From positions 600,075-664,074 of the forward strand of contig NZ_LHVE01000001.1 in the NCBI RefSeq assembly GCF_001269655.1: a DNA stretch of 64,000 nucleotides. Direction: 5' to 3'. Made by a program: the position numbers and the translations under genes. Below the pieces are notes generated by a model. It was given only the letters and a program-made list of their open reading frames with translations, was not told where the DNA came from and searched no databases. The DNA is from Pseudomonas thivervalensis (GTDB lineage Bacteria; Pseudomonadota; Gammaproteobacteria; Pseudomonadales; Pseudomonadaceae). Of the stretch, positions 47,956-55,979 are shown in pieces; the stretch's first letter is position 1; each line of letters opens with the position of its first letter.

Positions 47956-49038
47956 CTATTTGGGGATCTCAGCCTTCATGCCTTCGACGTAATAATTCAT
48001 CGACGCCAGTTCCGCGTTGGTGGCGCTCACGCCCGCCGGGATTTTCTCGACGCCGGCCTGGTCCTTGATCGGGCCGGTGAACGGGTGGAAGGCGCCGCTC
48101 TCGATGTCGGCGATGATCTGCTCGGCTTCGCCCTTGACCGCTGCCGGCACCAGGTCGCTGATCGGCAGTTTCACCGTGCCTTCCTTCAGGCCACCCCAGT
48201 AGTCCTGGGATTTCCAGCCATGGTCGATTACGCTCTGGGTCGCCTGGATGTAATGCGGGCCCCAGTCATTGACGATGGAGGTCAGCACCGCCTTGGGCCC
48301 GAAGTGGGCCATGTCCGAAGCGTAGCCCACCGCATAGACGCCGCGGCGTTCGGCGGCCTGGATCGGCGCCGGGCTGTCGGTGTGCTGGAACACCACGTCG
48401 ACGCCCTGGTCGATCAGCGCGTTGGCGGCGTCGGCTTCCTTGCCCGGATCGAACCAGGAGTTGACCCACACCACTTTGATTTCGGTGCCGGGGTTGTACT
48501 TGTTCAGGGCCAGTTGGATGGCGTTGATGTCGCGAATGACTTCCGGGATCGGGAACGAAGCGACATAGCCGATCTTCTTGGTCTTGGTCATCTTGGCCGC
48601 GAGGAAACCGCCGACGTAGCGACCTTCATAGGTACGAGCCAGGTAGGTGCCGAGGTTCTTGTCCTGCTTGTAGCCGGTGGCGTGTTCGAAGATCACCTTG
48701 GGGAATTGCTTGGCGACTTTCAGCGTCGGGTTCATGTAGCCGAAGGAGGTGGTGAAGATCAGGTCGTACTTGTCCTTGGCCATGTTGCGGATCACCCGCT
48801 CGGCGTCGGCCCCCTCCGGCGCGTTCTCCACATAGTGGGTGGTGATCTGCTCGCCGAATTTCGCCGCCAGTTCCTTGCGCCCTTGTTCATGCTGATAGGT
48901 CCAGCCGTGGTCGCCGATCGGACCGATGTAGACGAAGCCGACCTTCAGCGGGTCGGCGGCACTGGCATTCAAGCCGGCACCCAGGCCGACGGCTGCGACG
49001 ACGGCGCAAAGCAACTTCTTCAAAGGGCGTTTGTGCAT
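47956..49038 (-). CDS. BMP-family ABC transporter substrate-binding protein (purine nucleoside type)
   Basis: Periplasmic binding protein of 360 aa with a Sec signal peptide (MHKRPLKKLLCAVVAAVGLG, cleavage near ASA/AD). The Bmp/PnrA fold begins PLKVGFVYIGPIGDHGWTYQ and contains FEHATGYKQDKNLGTY and DVVFQHTDSPAPIQAAER. I start at ATG 49038; an in-frame ATG five codons upstream lies before the GGAG ribosome site. It probably serves the permease-ATPase set at 53.9-57.5 kb, which is unusually far away. 8-oxoguanine and adenine deaminase genes nearby support a purine ligand. Confidence 0.93.
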   Translation of the reverse strand: MHKRPLKKLLCAVVAAVGLGAGLNASAADPLKVGFVYIGPIGDHGWTYQHEQGRKELAAKFGEQITTHYVENAPEGADAERVIRNMAKDKYDLIFTTSFGYMNPTLKVAKQFPKVIFEHATGYKQDKNLGTYLARTYEGRYVGGFLAAKMTKTKKIGYVASFPIPEVIRDINAIQLALNKYNPGTEIKVVWVNSWFDPGKEADAANALIDQGVDVVFQHTDSPAPIQAAERRGVYAVGYASDMAHFGPKAVLTSIVNDWGPHYIQATQSVIDHGWKSQDYWGGLKEGTVKLPISDLVPAAVKGEAEQIIADIESGAFHPFTGPIKDQAGVEKIPAGVSATNAELASMNYYVEGMKAEIPK

Positions 49039-49127
49039 GAACTCGGACTCCATTTTGTTGTGAGGTTGGCTGTGCAGCATCAATGCAAAATGCTGACCAA
49101 CAGGACAACTAATCGACATGACCCTAT

Positions 49128-49222
49128 TGTGGCGAGGGAGCTTGCTCCCGCTGGGCTGCGCAGCGGCCCTGTTTTTTACGGTTGCTTCGCAACCGAGCGG
49201 GAGCAAGCTCCCTCGCCACAGG
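49128..49222. repeat. REPIN, subtype B
   Basis: Inverted GGCGAGGGAGCTTGCTCCCG arms lie upstream of the BMP gene. Confidence 0.9.
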
Positions 49223-49239
49223 TTTTATATCCGCATAAC

Positions 49240-49266
49240 CTGTGGGAGCGAGCGTGCTCGCGATGA
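49240..49266. repeat. Single REP arm, subtype A
   Basis: TGTGGGAGCGAGCGTGCTCG then CGATGAG; no inverted partner nearby. It sits only 18 bp from a subtype B REPIN. Confidence 0.8.
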
Positions 49267-49392
49267 GGCCCCTGAGCGCAATAAAGGTGCGCCTGCAAGC
49301 CACTCGCCACCCCCTGGTGCACCACACCGACGAAACGTTCGGCGCCCCCCACAGTCAGTAACTCATGACCCGCTCACAGTGACAGGCCCGCG

Positions 49393-50484
49393 ATGTTCAC
49401 TTTGATCAAGCAAGAAAAACTGCTGTTGCTGGCGCTGGCCGCCGTGTGTGTCGCCTATCCGTTGGAGCACTGGCTGCTGGGCAGCGGGCAGGTGGTGGCG
49501 TTGATCGGCGGCCTGGTCTTGATCGGTTTCATCGTCGCGGCCTCCATGCGCGTGGCCCATCACGCCGAGCTGCTGGCGGAAAAGGTCGGTGACCCTTACG
49601 GCACCATGATCCTGACCTTGTCGGCGGTGCTGGTGGAAGTGGTGATCCTGGCGATCATGATGAACAACGAAGCCTCGTCGACGCTGGTGCGGGACACGAT
49701 CTATTCGGCGGTGATGCTCGACATCAACGGCATCCTCGGATTGGCGGCGCTGATGGGCGGGATCAAGCATGGCGAGCAGGTCTACAACGACGATTCCGCG
49801 CGCACCTACAGCGTGATGATCCTCACGGCCATGGGCGTGTCGATGGTGGTGCCGGAGTTCATTCCCCGGGAGAGCTGGAAAACCTATTCGGCGTTCACCA
49901 TCGGCGCGATGATCGTGCTGTACACGCTTTTCCTGCGCATGCAGGTCGGGCCCCACAGTTATTTCTTCAGCTACAGCTACCCGGAAAAACGTCGCAAGAA
50001 AGAACCGGTGGAAAACGAGCCGAAACCCGTCAGCCTGACGATTTCCATCGGCGCGCTGGTGTTTGGCGTGGTGGTGATCGGTGCCCTGGCCGAAGTCATG
50101 TCCAAGGCCCTCGACCTGGGGCTGGAAGGTTCGGGTGCCCCGCCCGTGGTCACGGCGATCCTGGTGGCGGCGATCTCTGCCGCGCCGGAAATCCTTACCG
50201 CCCTGCGCGCGGCCCTCGCCAATCGCATGCAGTCGGTGGTGAACATCGCGCTGGGGGCGTCGCTGTCCACGGTGATCCTCACCGTGCCCGTGATGGAAGC
50301 CATGGCCCTCTATACCGGCCAGCCGTTCCAGATGGCAATGACCCCGGTGCAGACGGTGATGATTTTCATCACCTTGATTGTCAGTGCGATCAACCTCAAC
50401 GATGGCGAAACCAATGCCATCGAAGGCATGACGCACTTTGTGTTGTTCGCAACATTTATCATGCTGTCCCTGCTGGGCCTTTAG
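49393..50484 (+). CDS. Ca2+/H+ antiporter (ChaA/CAX family)
   Basis: Inner-membrane cation:proton antiporter with about 11 predicted helices, 363 aa. The two inverted half-repeats carry the family alpha motifs: GTMILTLSAVLVEVVILAIM in the first half and AAISAAPEILTALRAALANR in the second. A short charged loop (YPEKRRKKEPVENEPKP, about 196-212) joins the halves. It interrupts the purine genes and is read on the opposite strand. Expected role: calcium or sodium efflux at high pH. Confidence 0.93.
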   Translation: MFTLIKQEKLLLLALAAVCVAYPLEHWLLGSGQVVALIGGLVLIGFIVAASMRVAHHAELLAEKVGDPYGTMILTLSAVLVEVVILAIMMNNEASSTLVRDTIYSAVMLDINGILGLAALMGGIKHGEQVYNDDSARTYSVMILTAMGVSMVVPEFIPRESWKTYSAFTIGAMIVLYTLFLRMQVGPHSYFFSYSYPEKRRKKEPVENEPKPVSLTISIGALVFGVVVIGALAEVMSKALDLGLEGSGAPPVVTAILVAAISAAPEILTALRAALANRMQSVVNIALGASLSTVILTVPVMEAMALYTGQPFQMAMTPVQTVMIFITLIVSAINLNDGETNAIEGMTHFVLFATFIMLSLLGL

Positions 50485-50500
50485 GTTCAACACCGTCCCG

Positions 50501-50596
50501 CTGTGGGAGCGAGCTTGCTCGCGATGACGGAATGACATTCAACATCGATGTCGACTGATACACCGCTATCGCGAGCAAGCTCGTTCCCACAGGGGG
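50501..50596. repeat. REPIN, subtype A
   Basis: Inverted GTGGGAGCGAGCTTGCTCGC arms (right arm with one change, CTCGTTCCC) lie between convergent antiporter and 8-oxoguanine deaminase genes. Confidence 0.9.
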
Positions 50597-50607
50597 GTTA
50601 GGGTGGG

Positions 50608-51966
50608 TCAGGTGCCGGCGATCAATTCCCGTGCTGCCTGGCTGTGATCGGCAATCAGACCCTTCAAGTCCAACCCCTCGACCTGGCCGTCGATCACTCG
50701 CCATTGCCCACCGATCATCACCCGATCCGCCCGGTCCGCGCCGCATAACAGCAGGGCCGAGACCGGGTCGTGGCTGCCGGAGAAGCGCAGCTCATCGAGC
50801 TTGAACAGCGCCAGGTCGGCTTGCTTGCCCACGGCCAGTTCGCCGATATCGTTGCGCCCGAGCAGTTGCGCCGAGCCCCGGGTCGCCCAGCCCAGTACGC
50901 GCTCCGGTGTGATCGCTGGCGCGCCGTAGCGCAGGCGCTGGATGTATAGCGCTTGGCGGGTTTCGAGGATCATGTTCGAGGCATCGTTGGACGCCGAACC
51001 GTCTACGCCCAGGCCCACAGGAGCACCGGCGGCGGTCAGTTCCAGGGTCGGGCAAATGCCCGAGGCCAGGCGCATGTTCGAACTTGGGCAGTGACAGATG
51101 CCAGTGCCGGCGGCACCGAGTCGGGCGATTTCGTCCGGGTTGAAATGGATGCCATGGGCCAGCCAGGTGCGTGGGCCGAGCCAGCCGACGCTGTCCAGGT
51201 AATCCACGGTGCGCAGGCCGAAGCGTTGCAGGCAGAACGCTTCTTCATCGAGGGTTTCGGCCAGGTGCGTGTGCAAGCGTACGTCGAGCTTTTCCGCCAG
51301 CTCGGCGCTGGCGCTCATGATTTGGGGCGTGACCGAAAACGGTGAACAGGGCGCCAGGGCAATCTGGATCTGCGCGCCGTCGCCGCGCTCGTGGTATTCA
51401 GCGATCAGGCGCTGGCTGTCGTCGAGAATCACCTCGCCTTGCTGCACGGTCTGCTGCGGTGGCAAGCCGCCGTCGGCCTCGCCCAGGCTCATGGAGCCAC
51501 GGGTCAGCATCGCGCGCATGCCCAATTCACGGACACTTTGCACTTGCACGTCGATGGCGTTTTCCAGGCCTTGGGGGAACAGGTAATGGTGGTCGGCCGC
51601 TGTGGTGCAGCCCGACAGCAGCAACTCGGCCAAGGCCACTTTGCTCGCCAGGGCGAGTTTTTCCGGGGTCAGTCGCGCCCACACCGGGTAGAGGGTTTTC
51701 AGCCAGGGGAACAACGGCTGGTTCACCACTGGCGCCCAGGCACGGGTCAGGGTTTGGTAGAAGTGATGATGGGTGTTGATCAACCCCGGCAGGATCACAT
51801 GCTCGCGTGCGTCGAAGACGTGGTCACAGGGCTGGGCGGGTTGTTGGCCGGCGCTTAGCAGCTCGACGATCACACCGTCCTGCAGGACGAGACCGCCACG
51901 GGCATCGAGGTCGTTGGCCGTGAAAGTGGCGAGGGGATTTTTTAACCAGGTACGGATCGCAGGCAT
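50608..51966 (-). CDS. 8-oxoguanine deaminase
   Basis: Zinc amidohydrolase that deaminates 8-oxoguanine to urate (also acts on isocytosine). The 452-aa protein carries PGLINTHHHFYQTLTRAW (HxH), LHTHLAETLDEEAFCLQ (His and Glu) and WLAHGIHFNPDE (His). GLGVDGSASND holds the catalytic Asp. It is the counterpart of PA0142, shown to be an 8-oxoguanine deaminase. The LFPWLKTLYPVWARL segment separates it from TRZ/ATZ s-triazine hydrolases. It fits a purine salvage and detoxification module with the adjacent importer. Confidence 0.93.
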   Translation of the reverse strand: MPAIRTWLKNPLATFTANDLDARGGLVLQDGVIVELLSAGQQPAQPCDHVFDAREHVILPGLINTHHHFYQTLTRAWAPVVNQPLFPWLKTLYPVWARLTPEKLALASKVALAELLLSGCTTAADHHYLFPQGLENAIDVQVQSVRELGMRAMLTRGSMSLGEADGGLPPQQTVQQGEVILDDSQRLIAEYHERGDGAQIQIALAPCSPFSVTPQIMSASAELAEKLDVRLHTHLAETLDEEAFCLQRFGLRTVDYLDSVGWLGPRTWLAHGIHFNPDEIARLGAAGTGICHCPSSNMRLASGICPTLELTAAGAPVGLGVDGSASNDASNMILETRQALYIQRLRYGAPAITPERVLGWATRGSAQLLGRNDIGELAVGKQADLALFKLDELRFSGSHDPVSALLLCGADRADRVMIGGQWRVIDGQVEGLDLKGLIADHSQAARELIAGT

Positions 51967-52110
51967 GGTGGCCGGCTCCTCTGAAAGTGGGTTCAGGTTA
52001 GCCAGCTCAGTGATGCCCTGTCTGCTGATCCAGGGTCGCCCGTTGGATAGGGCGAGGTGCGGAGTTTACTCAGGTTGCCGGACGTATTTCCAGTGCCCAA
52101 CAAAGATCCA

Positions 52111-52204
52111 ATGTGGGAGCGAGCTTGCTCGCGATAGCGGCCTGATATCCAACATCAATGTTGACTGGTCTGGCGCCATCGCGAGCAAGCTCGCTCCCAC
52201 AGGG
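52111..52204. repeat. REPIN, subtype A
   Basis: Inverted GTGGGAGCGAGCTTGCTCGC arms lie between the 8-oxoguanine deaminase and SDR genes. Confidence 0.9.
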
Positions 52205-52235
52205 TTATCAGAGTCCCACAGGGTATCGGGGGTGT

Positions 52236-52922
52236 TTACCAGGGAATCGTTTCGCCCCGGTAATTGACGAAGTGATGCCCACCCTTGCCGGCGAAGGCAT
52301 TGACTTGGTCGATCAGCCCACGGGTGCTGGTCTCGACGTCGATGTCCGCGCCTTCACCACCCATGTCGGTCTTCACCCAGCCCGGGTGCAGCGACAATAC
52401 CGTCAACGTCTGCTCGCCGAGTTGGCTGACGAAGCTGTTGGTCATGGAGTTGAGCGCGGCCTTGCTGGCCTTGTACAGCGCCAGTTCCGGCGCGTCGGGC
52501 ATGGTCACGCTGCCCAGCACCGAACTCATGAACGCCAGCACGCCGCTGCCGTCGCGGATCTGGCCGACGAAACGCTGGGCCAGGTTGATCGGCGCCACGG
52601 CGTTGGTGAAGAACAACTGGCCGACTTCGGCCAGCGTCGCGCCGCCCGGGCTCTGGTTGTCCGGGCCCTTGACGCCGGCGTTGACGAACAGCAGGTCGAA
52701 GGTTTCGCCCTTGAGCTGCTGGCTCAGGGCGATGACGGCTTGCTGGTCGTCCATGTCGAGTTTCTCGATCCGCACCGGGCCCAGCGCCTTCAAAGCTTCT
52801 GCGTTCTGCGGGTTGCGCACGGTGGCGGTCACGTTCCAGCCATCGCTGAGCAGTGTCTTCACCAGACCGAGGCCCAGGCCCCGGGAGGCGCCGATGATCA
52901 ATGCGTTTCTTGCCGAAGTCAT
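52236..52922 (-). CDS. Short-chain dehydrogenase/reductase (CsgA/YciK-like)
   Basis: Predicted NAD(P)-dependent oxidoreductase of 228 aa. The Rossmann motif ALIIGASRGLGLGLVKTLL is at the N-terminus, NAG at FVNAGVKG, and the catalytic Ser-Tyr-Lys at FMSSVLGSV and YKASKAALNSM. It resembles the small C-factor-like SDRs. I start at ATG 52922 (MTSARNAL). It is 25 bp downstream of a MerR-family gene on the same strand and is probably in its operon. The substrate is unknown. Confidence 0.92.
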   Translation of the reverse strand: MTSARNALIIGASRGLGLGLVKTLLSDGWNVTATVRNPQNAEALKALGPVRIEKLDMDDQQAVIALSQQLKGETFDLLFVNAGVKGPDNQSPGGATLAEVGQLFFTNAVAPINLAQRFVGQIRDGSGVLAFMSSVLGSVTMPDAPELALYKASKAALNSMTNSFVSQLGEQTLTVLSLHPGWVKTDMGGEGADIDVETSTRGLIDQVNAFAGKGGHHFVNYRGETIPW

Positions 52923-52947
52923 GAAGGGCATCCTTGAAAGAAAAAGG

Positions 52948-53298
52948 TCACGGGTTTAATGGACAACGTTGCCCGAGCCGTTGTTTCAGCTCGTGACGCA
53001 ACGCGTCGAGTTCGGTCATGCGGGTTTCGATCAGGTTCAGTTTGTCTTGCAGCAATTGCGTCACGGCGCAGTCCGGGTCGGGGGCGTTCCACAGGGCGGC
53101 GACGCTGGCGCCGATCTCGCCCAGGGTAAAGCCCAGGCGCTGGGCCGTCTTGATATAGAGCACCAGTTGGACCACGTCGGCAGGGTAGTCGCGGTAGCCA
53201 TTGGCGCTGCGTGTCGCCGCGATCAGGCCACGTTGCTCGTAGAAGCGCAGCGTGTCCCGACTGACGGCGCAGGCCTGGGCTAATTCACCGATGCGCAT
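52948..53298 (-). CDS. MerR family transcriptional regulator
   Basis: The 116-aa protein starts with the MerR helix-turn-helix (MRIGELAQACAVSRDTLRFY, then EQRGLI). A dimerisation helix follows (DPDCAVTQLLQDKLNLIETR), then a short C-terminal segment with CPLNP. It lacks the spaced Cys pair of CueR, so it is not an obvious copper sensor; the effector is unknown. It precedes the SDR gene and is divergent from a small membrane protein gene 81 bp away. Confidence 0.92.
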   Translation of the reverse strand: MRIGELAQACAVSRDTLRFYEQRGLIAATRSANGYRDYPADVVQLVLYIKTAQRLGFTLGEIGASVAALWNAPDPDCAVTQLLQDKLNLIETRMTELDALRHELKQRLGQRCPLNP

Positions 53299-53379
53299 TG
53301 TGGAACTCCAGAGGACTTGACCTTGGAGCATACCCCAGGCTTTAGCCTTTTCGCTTCCCAATTATCTGGAGCAAGGTGT

Positions 53380-53802
53380 ATGTGGACTTCGATGCAATAT
53401 CGCCGGGTGGTGCTCGGCAGCGCCTGGTACGACCTGATCGTGTCGGCCGCGCTGGCCACGCCGTGGAGCTTTGCGGCGGTGCATGCTGTGTTGATGAGCA
53501 TGACTCAGCTATTTGCCCTGCCAGGGGACCTGCCGCCGTTTGCGCCGGCGCATGTGCTGATGGTGAATTTGATGGGCTCGATTGTCTGCGTGTGGGCCGT
53601 GCTGCGGATTCGGGATCCGCAACCGTTGTATGGGCGTTATGACGCGACGGGGCGGTTTCTGTTTTCGGCCTGGATGCTGTATGCGCTGCTGCATGGGGCC
53701 AGTGCGGTGTTGTGGGTTTTCCTGTTTTTCGAGGTGGTGTGGGGCGTTATGCAGATACTGCCCGTCCGTGGCGAGGGAGCTTGCTCCCGCTGGGCTCTGT
53801 AG
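53380..53802 (+). CDS. Small integral membrane protein whose C-terminus is encoded by a REP arm
   Basis: The 140-aa protein has four predicted membrane helices (ISAALATPWSFAAVHA-like, about 20-40; VNLMGSIVCVWAVLRI; FSAWMLYALLHGASAVL; VLWVFLFFEVVWGVMQ). I do not recognise a named family. The start ATG 53380 follows GGAGCAAGG. After MQILPV the reading frame runs into the left arm of a subtype B REP (53767-53794), which encodes RGEGACSRW, and stops at TAG 53800-53802. The last ten or so residues are therefore repeat-derived. The native stop may have been lost. Confidence 0.75.
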   Translation: MWTSMQYRRVVLGSAWYDLIVSAALATPWSFAAVHAVLMSMTQLFALPGDLPPFAPAHVLMVNLMGSIVCVWAVLRIRDPQPLYGRYDATGRFLFSAWMLYALLHGASAVLWVFLFFEVVWGVMQILPVRGEGACSRWAL

Positions 53803-53932
53803 GAGCTGGCGAAGCCTGCGATCTTTTGATCTTTCGCTTGAGATTCAAGCGTCTGGGGAAAGATCGCAGCCTCGTTGCACTCGACAGCTCCTACAGCGCA
53901 GTCGAGCGGGAGCAAGCTCCCTCGCCACAGGG
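53767..53932. repeat. Subtype B REPIN split by a nested second palindromic repeat
   Basis: Outer arms (53767-53794 and 53903-53932) are canonical GGCGAGGGAGC arms. Between them is another inverted pair: TGTAGGAGCTG...GCGATCTTT (53798-53829) and AAAGATCGC...CAGCTCCTACA (53859-53895). The inner pair is a different repeat type. The left outer arm codes for the end of the upstream protein. Confidence 0.85.
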
Positions 53933-53935
53933 TTC

Positions 53936-54862
53936 TCAATGCCCCGCCTGCCAAGGCTGCCCCAGTGATACAGGGGCATACAACCGGGTGCGCACGGCAT
54001 CCCGGGAGAGCAGCACCAGCACCACAATGGTCGCGGCATAGGGCAGCATCGCCAACAGGCTCGATGGAATCGCCAGCCCCAACCCCTGGGCCACCAGGTG
54101 CAGGATGCTGGCGAGGCCGAACAGGTAAGCGCCCAGCAGCAGGCGCCACACTCGCCAACTGGCGAAAACGACCAGTGCCAGGGCGATCCAGCCGCGCCCG
54201 GCGCTCATGTTTTCGGCCCACATCGGTGTGTAGGCCAGCGACAGATAGGCGCCGGCCAACCCGGCCATGGCGCCGCCAAACAATACCGCCAGGGTCCGTA
54301 CCCGCAACACCGGCAGGCCCATGGCGCTGGCGGCATCGGGGTTTTCGCCAACGGCCTGGATGATCAATCCGACGCGGCTTTTCACGATCACCCACGCCAC
54401 CAGCGCAAACAGCGCGAAAGACAAGTAGACCAGCAGGTCCTGGGCAAACAGCATCCGTCCGATCAAGGGGATGTCACTCAGGTAGGGAATGGCCAACGGC
54501 TCGAAGCCCGCCAACGGCTTGCCGACCCAGGCCGCGCCGACAAAGCTCGACAGGCCCACCCCGAAAATCGTCAATGCCAGCCCGGTGGCGACCTGATTGG
54601 CGTTGAATACCAGTGCCACCAGCGCAAACAGCGCCGACAACAGCATGCCGGCGGTCATCGCCAACAGCACGCCGAGCCAGAGGTGGCCGCTGTTGAACGC
54701 GACGATAAAACCGATCACCGCGCCGAACAGCATCATGCCTTCCTGGCCCAGGTTGAGGACGCCGCTTTTTTCGCAGACCAATTCACCCAACGCCACCAAC
54801 AGCAGCGGTGTGCCGCAGCGGACCATGGCGTAGAAAATATTGCTCAACAGGTCGATATCCAT
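53936..54862 (-). CDS. Nucleoside-type ABC transporter permease 2 (BPD_transp_2)
   Basis: Inner-membrane permease of 308 aa with about eight hydrophobic helices. The N-terminal PLLLVALGELVCEKSGVLNL followed by GQEGMMLFGA is the hallmark of the Bmp-associated permease family. A VAFNSGHLWLGVLLAM helix follows. It pairs with the permease upstream; its ATG overlaps that gene's TGA (TGATG). Order on the minus strand is ATPase, permease 1, permease 2, so this closes the operon. It is the counterpart of PA0138. Confidence 0.94.
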   Translation of the reverse strand: MDIDLLSNIFYAMVRCGTPLLLVALGELVCEKSGVLNLGQEGMMLFGAVIGFIVAFNSGHLWLGVLLAMTAGMLLSALFALVALVFNANQVATGLALTIFGVGLSSFVGAAWVGKPLAGFEPLAIPYLSDIPLIGRMLFAQDLLVYLSFALFALVAWVIVKSRVGLIIQAVGENPDAASAMGLPVLRVRTLAVLFGGAMAGLAGAYLSLAYTPMWAENMSAGRGWIALALVVFASWRVWRLLLGAYLFGLASILHLVAQGLGLAIPSSLLAMLPYAATIVVLVLLSRDAVRTRLYAPVSLGQPWQAGH

Positions 54863-55968
54863 CACAGGGCTCCTGCCTGTACCGCGGTGGTTTGGGCACG
54901 CCGGATCCAGCGCAGGTTCAGGCGTGGCCGGTAGAGGATCAGCACGTCGCAGGCCAACAGGAAAAACAGCATCATCCCCTGGAACAACTGGGTGATTGCC
55001 TGGGGCAGGTTCAGCGACATCTGTGCGCTCTCACCGCCGATGTACAGCAGGGCCATCAACAGGCTGGCAAGCAGAATGCCGATGGGGTTGAGGCGTCCGA
55101 GGAACGCCACGGTAATCGCCGCATAGCCGTAGCCCGGCGACACCTGCGGCACCAGTTGGCCGATCGGTCCGGTCACTTCGCAGACGCCGGCCAGCCCGGC
55201 CAGGGCTCCGCTGAGCAGAAGCGCCAGCCACACCAGCGGCTTCTGGCGAAAGCCGGCGAAACCGGCGGCGCGGGTATCGAGGCCCAGCACCTTGATCTGA
55301 AAACCGACGAAGCTCTTCTGCAGCAAGACCCACACCGCCACCAACGCCAACAGGGCGAAATACACCCCGGCATGGACCCGGCCATCCTCCAGCAGCAACG
55401 GCAGGCGACTGGCCTCGCCGAACATCGCCGACTCCGGGAAGTTGAACCCCGCGGGGTCTTTCAACGGCCCGTGCACGCAAAACAGCAGCAGGTTCAGGGC
55501 GATGTAGTTGAGCATGATGCTGGTCAGGATCTCGTTGGCGTTGAAGCGCGTGCGCAGCCACGCCGTGAGCCCGGCCCAAGCCGCCCCGGCCAGGGTGCCG
55601 GTCAGCAGGATCAACACCAATGCCCAGCGGCTCTGCACGTCGATGATGTTCACCGCCAAGGCACTGCCGGCCAGGGCGCCCAGCAGCAGTTGGCCTTCGG
55701 CGCCGATGTTCCAGATCCGCGCCTGATAGGCCACCGCCAGGCCGAGGGCGCACAGCAGGATCGGCAAAGTCTTGACCAGCCATTCGGAGACGCCGTACAG
55801 GTCGCTGATCGGCGCGATCAACAGCGTGTACAACGTTTGCAACGGGTCATGCCCGAGGGCGATAAATAGCAGCGAGCCACAGCCCAGGGTCAAGACGGCG
55901 GCCAGCAATGGCGAGCACCAGAGCATCAGGCGCGATTGCTGGCCGCGGGGTTCGAGAGAAAGCAGCAT
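54862..55968 (-). CDS. Nucleoside-type ABC transporter permease 1 (BPD_transp_2)
   Basis: Inner-membrane permease of 368 aa. WNIGAEGQLLLGALAGSALA is the conserved IGAEGQ motif of this family, and NANEILTSIMLNYIALNLL is also typical. About nine helices are predicted. I start at ATG 55968 (MLLSLEPRGQ); the open frame further upstream runs over the ATPase gene. It is 11 bp after the ATPase stop and overlaps the next permease by one base. It is the counterpart of PA0137. Confidence 0.94.
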   Translation of the reverse strand: MLLSLEPRGQQSRLMLWCSPLLAAVLTLGCGSLLFIALGHDPLQTLYTLLIAPISDLYGVSEWLVKTLPILLCALGLAVAYQARIWNIGAEGQLLLGALAGSALAVNIIDVQSRWALVLILLTGTLAGAAWAGLTAWLRTRFNANEILTSIMLNYIALNLLLFCVHGPLKDPAGFNFPESAMFGEASRLPLLLEDGRVHAGVYFALLALVAVWVLLQKSFVGFQIKVLGLDTRAAGFAGFRQKPLVWLALLLSGALAGLAGVCEVTGPIGQLVPQVSPGYGYAAITVAFLGRLNPIGILLASLLMALLYIGGESAQMSLNLPQAITQLFQGMMLFFLLACDVLILYRPRLNLRWIRRAQTTAVQAGAL

Positions 55969-55979
55969 GTGGAACTCCG

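Larger units (their letters stand above)
49039..49392. other. Non-coding region with one REPIN and one single REP
   Basis: This divergent region between the BMP gene and the Ca2+/H+ antiporter gene holds a subtype B REPIN (49128-49222) and a subtype A single arm (49240-49266). About 125 bp before the antiporter start may hold its promoter. No small gene was seen. Confidence 0.6.
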
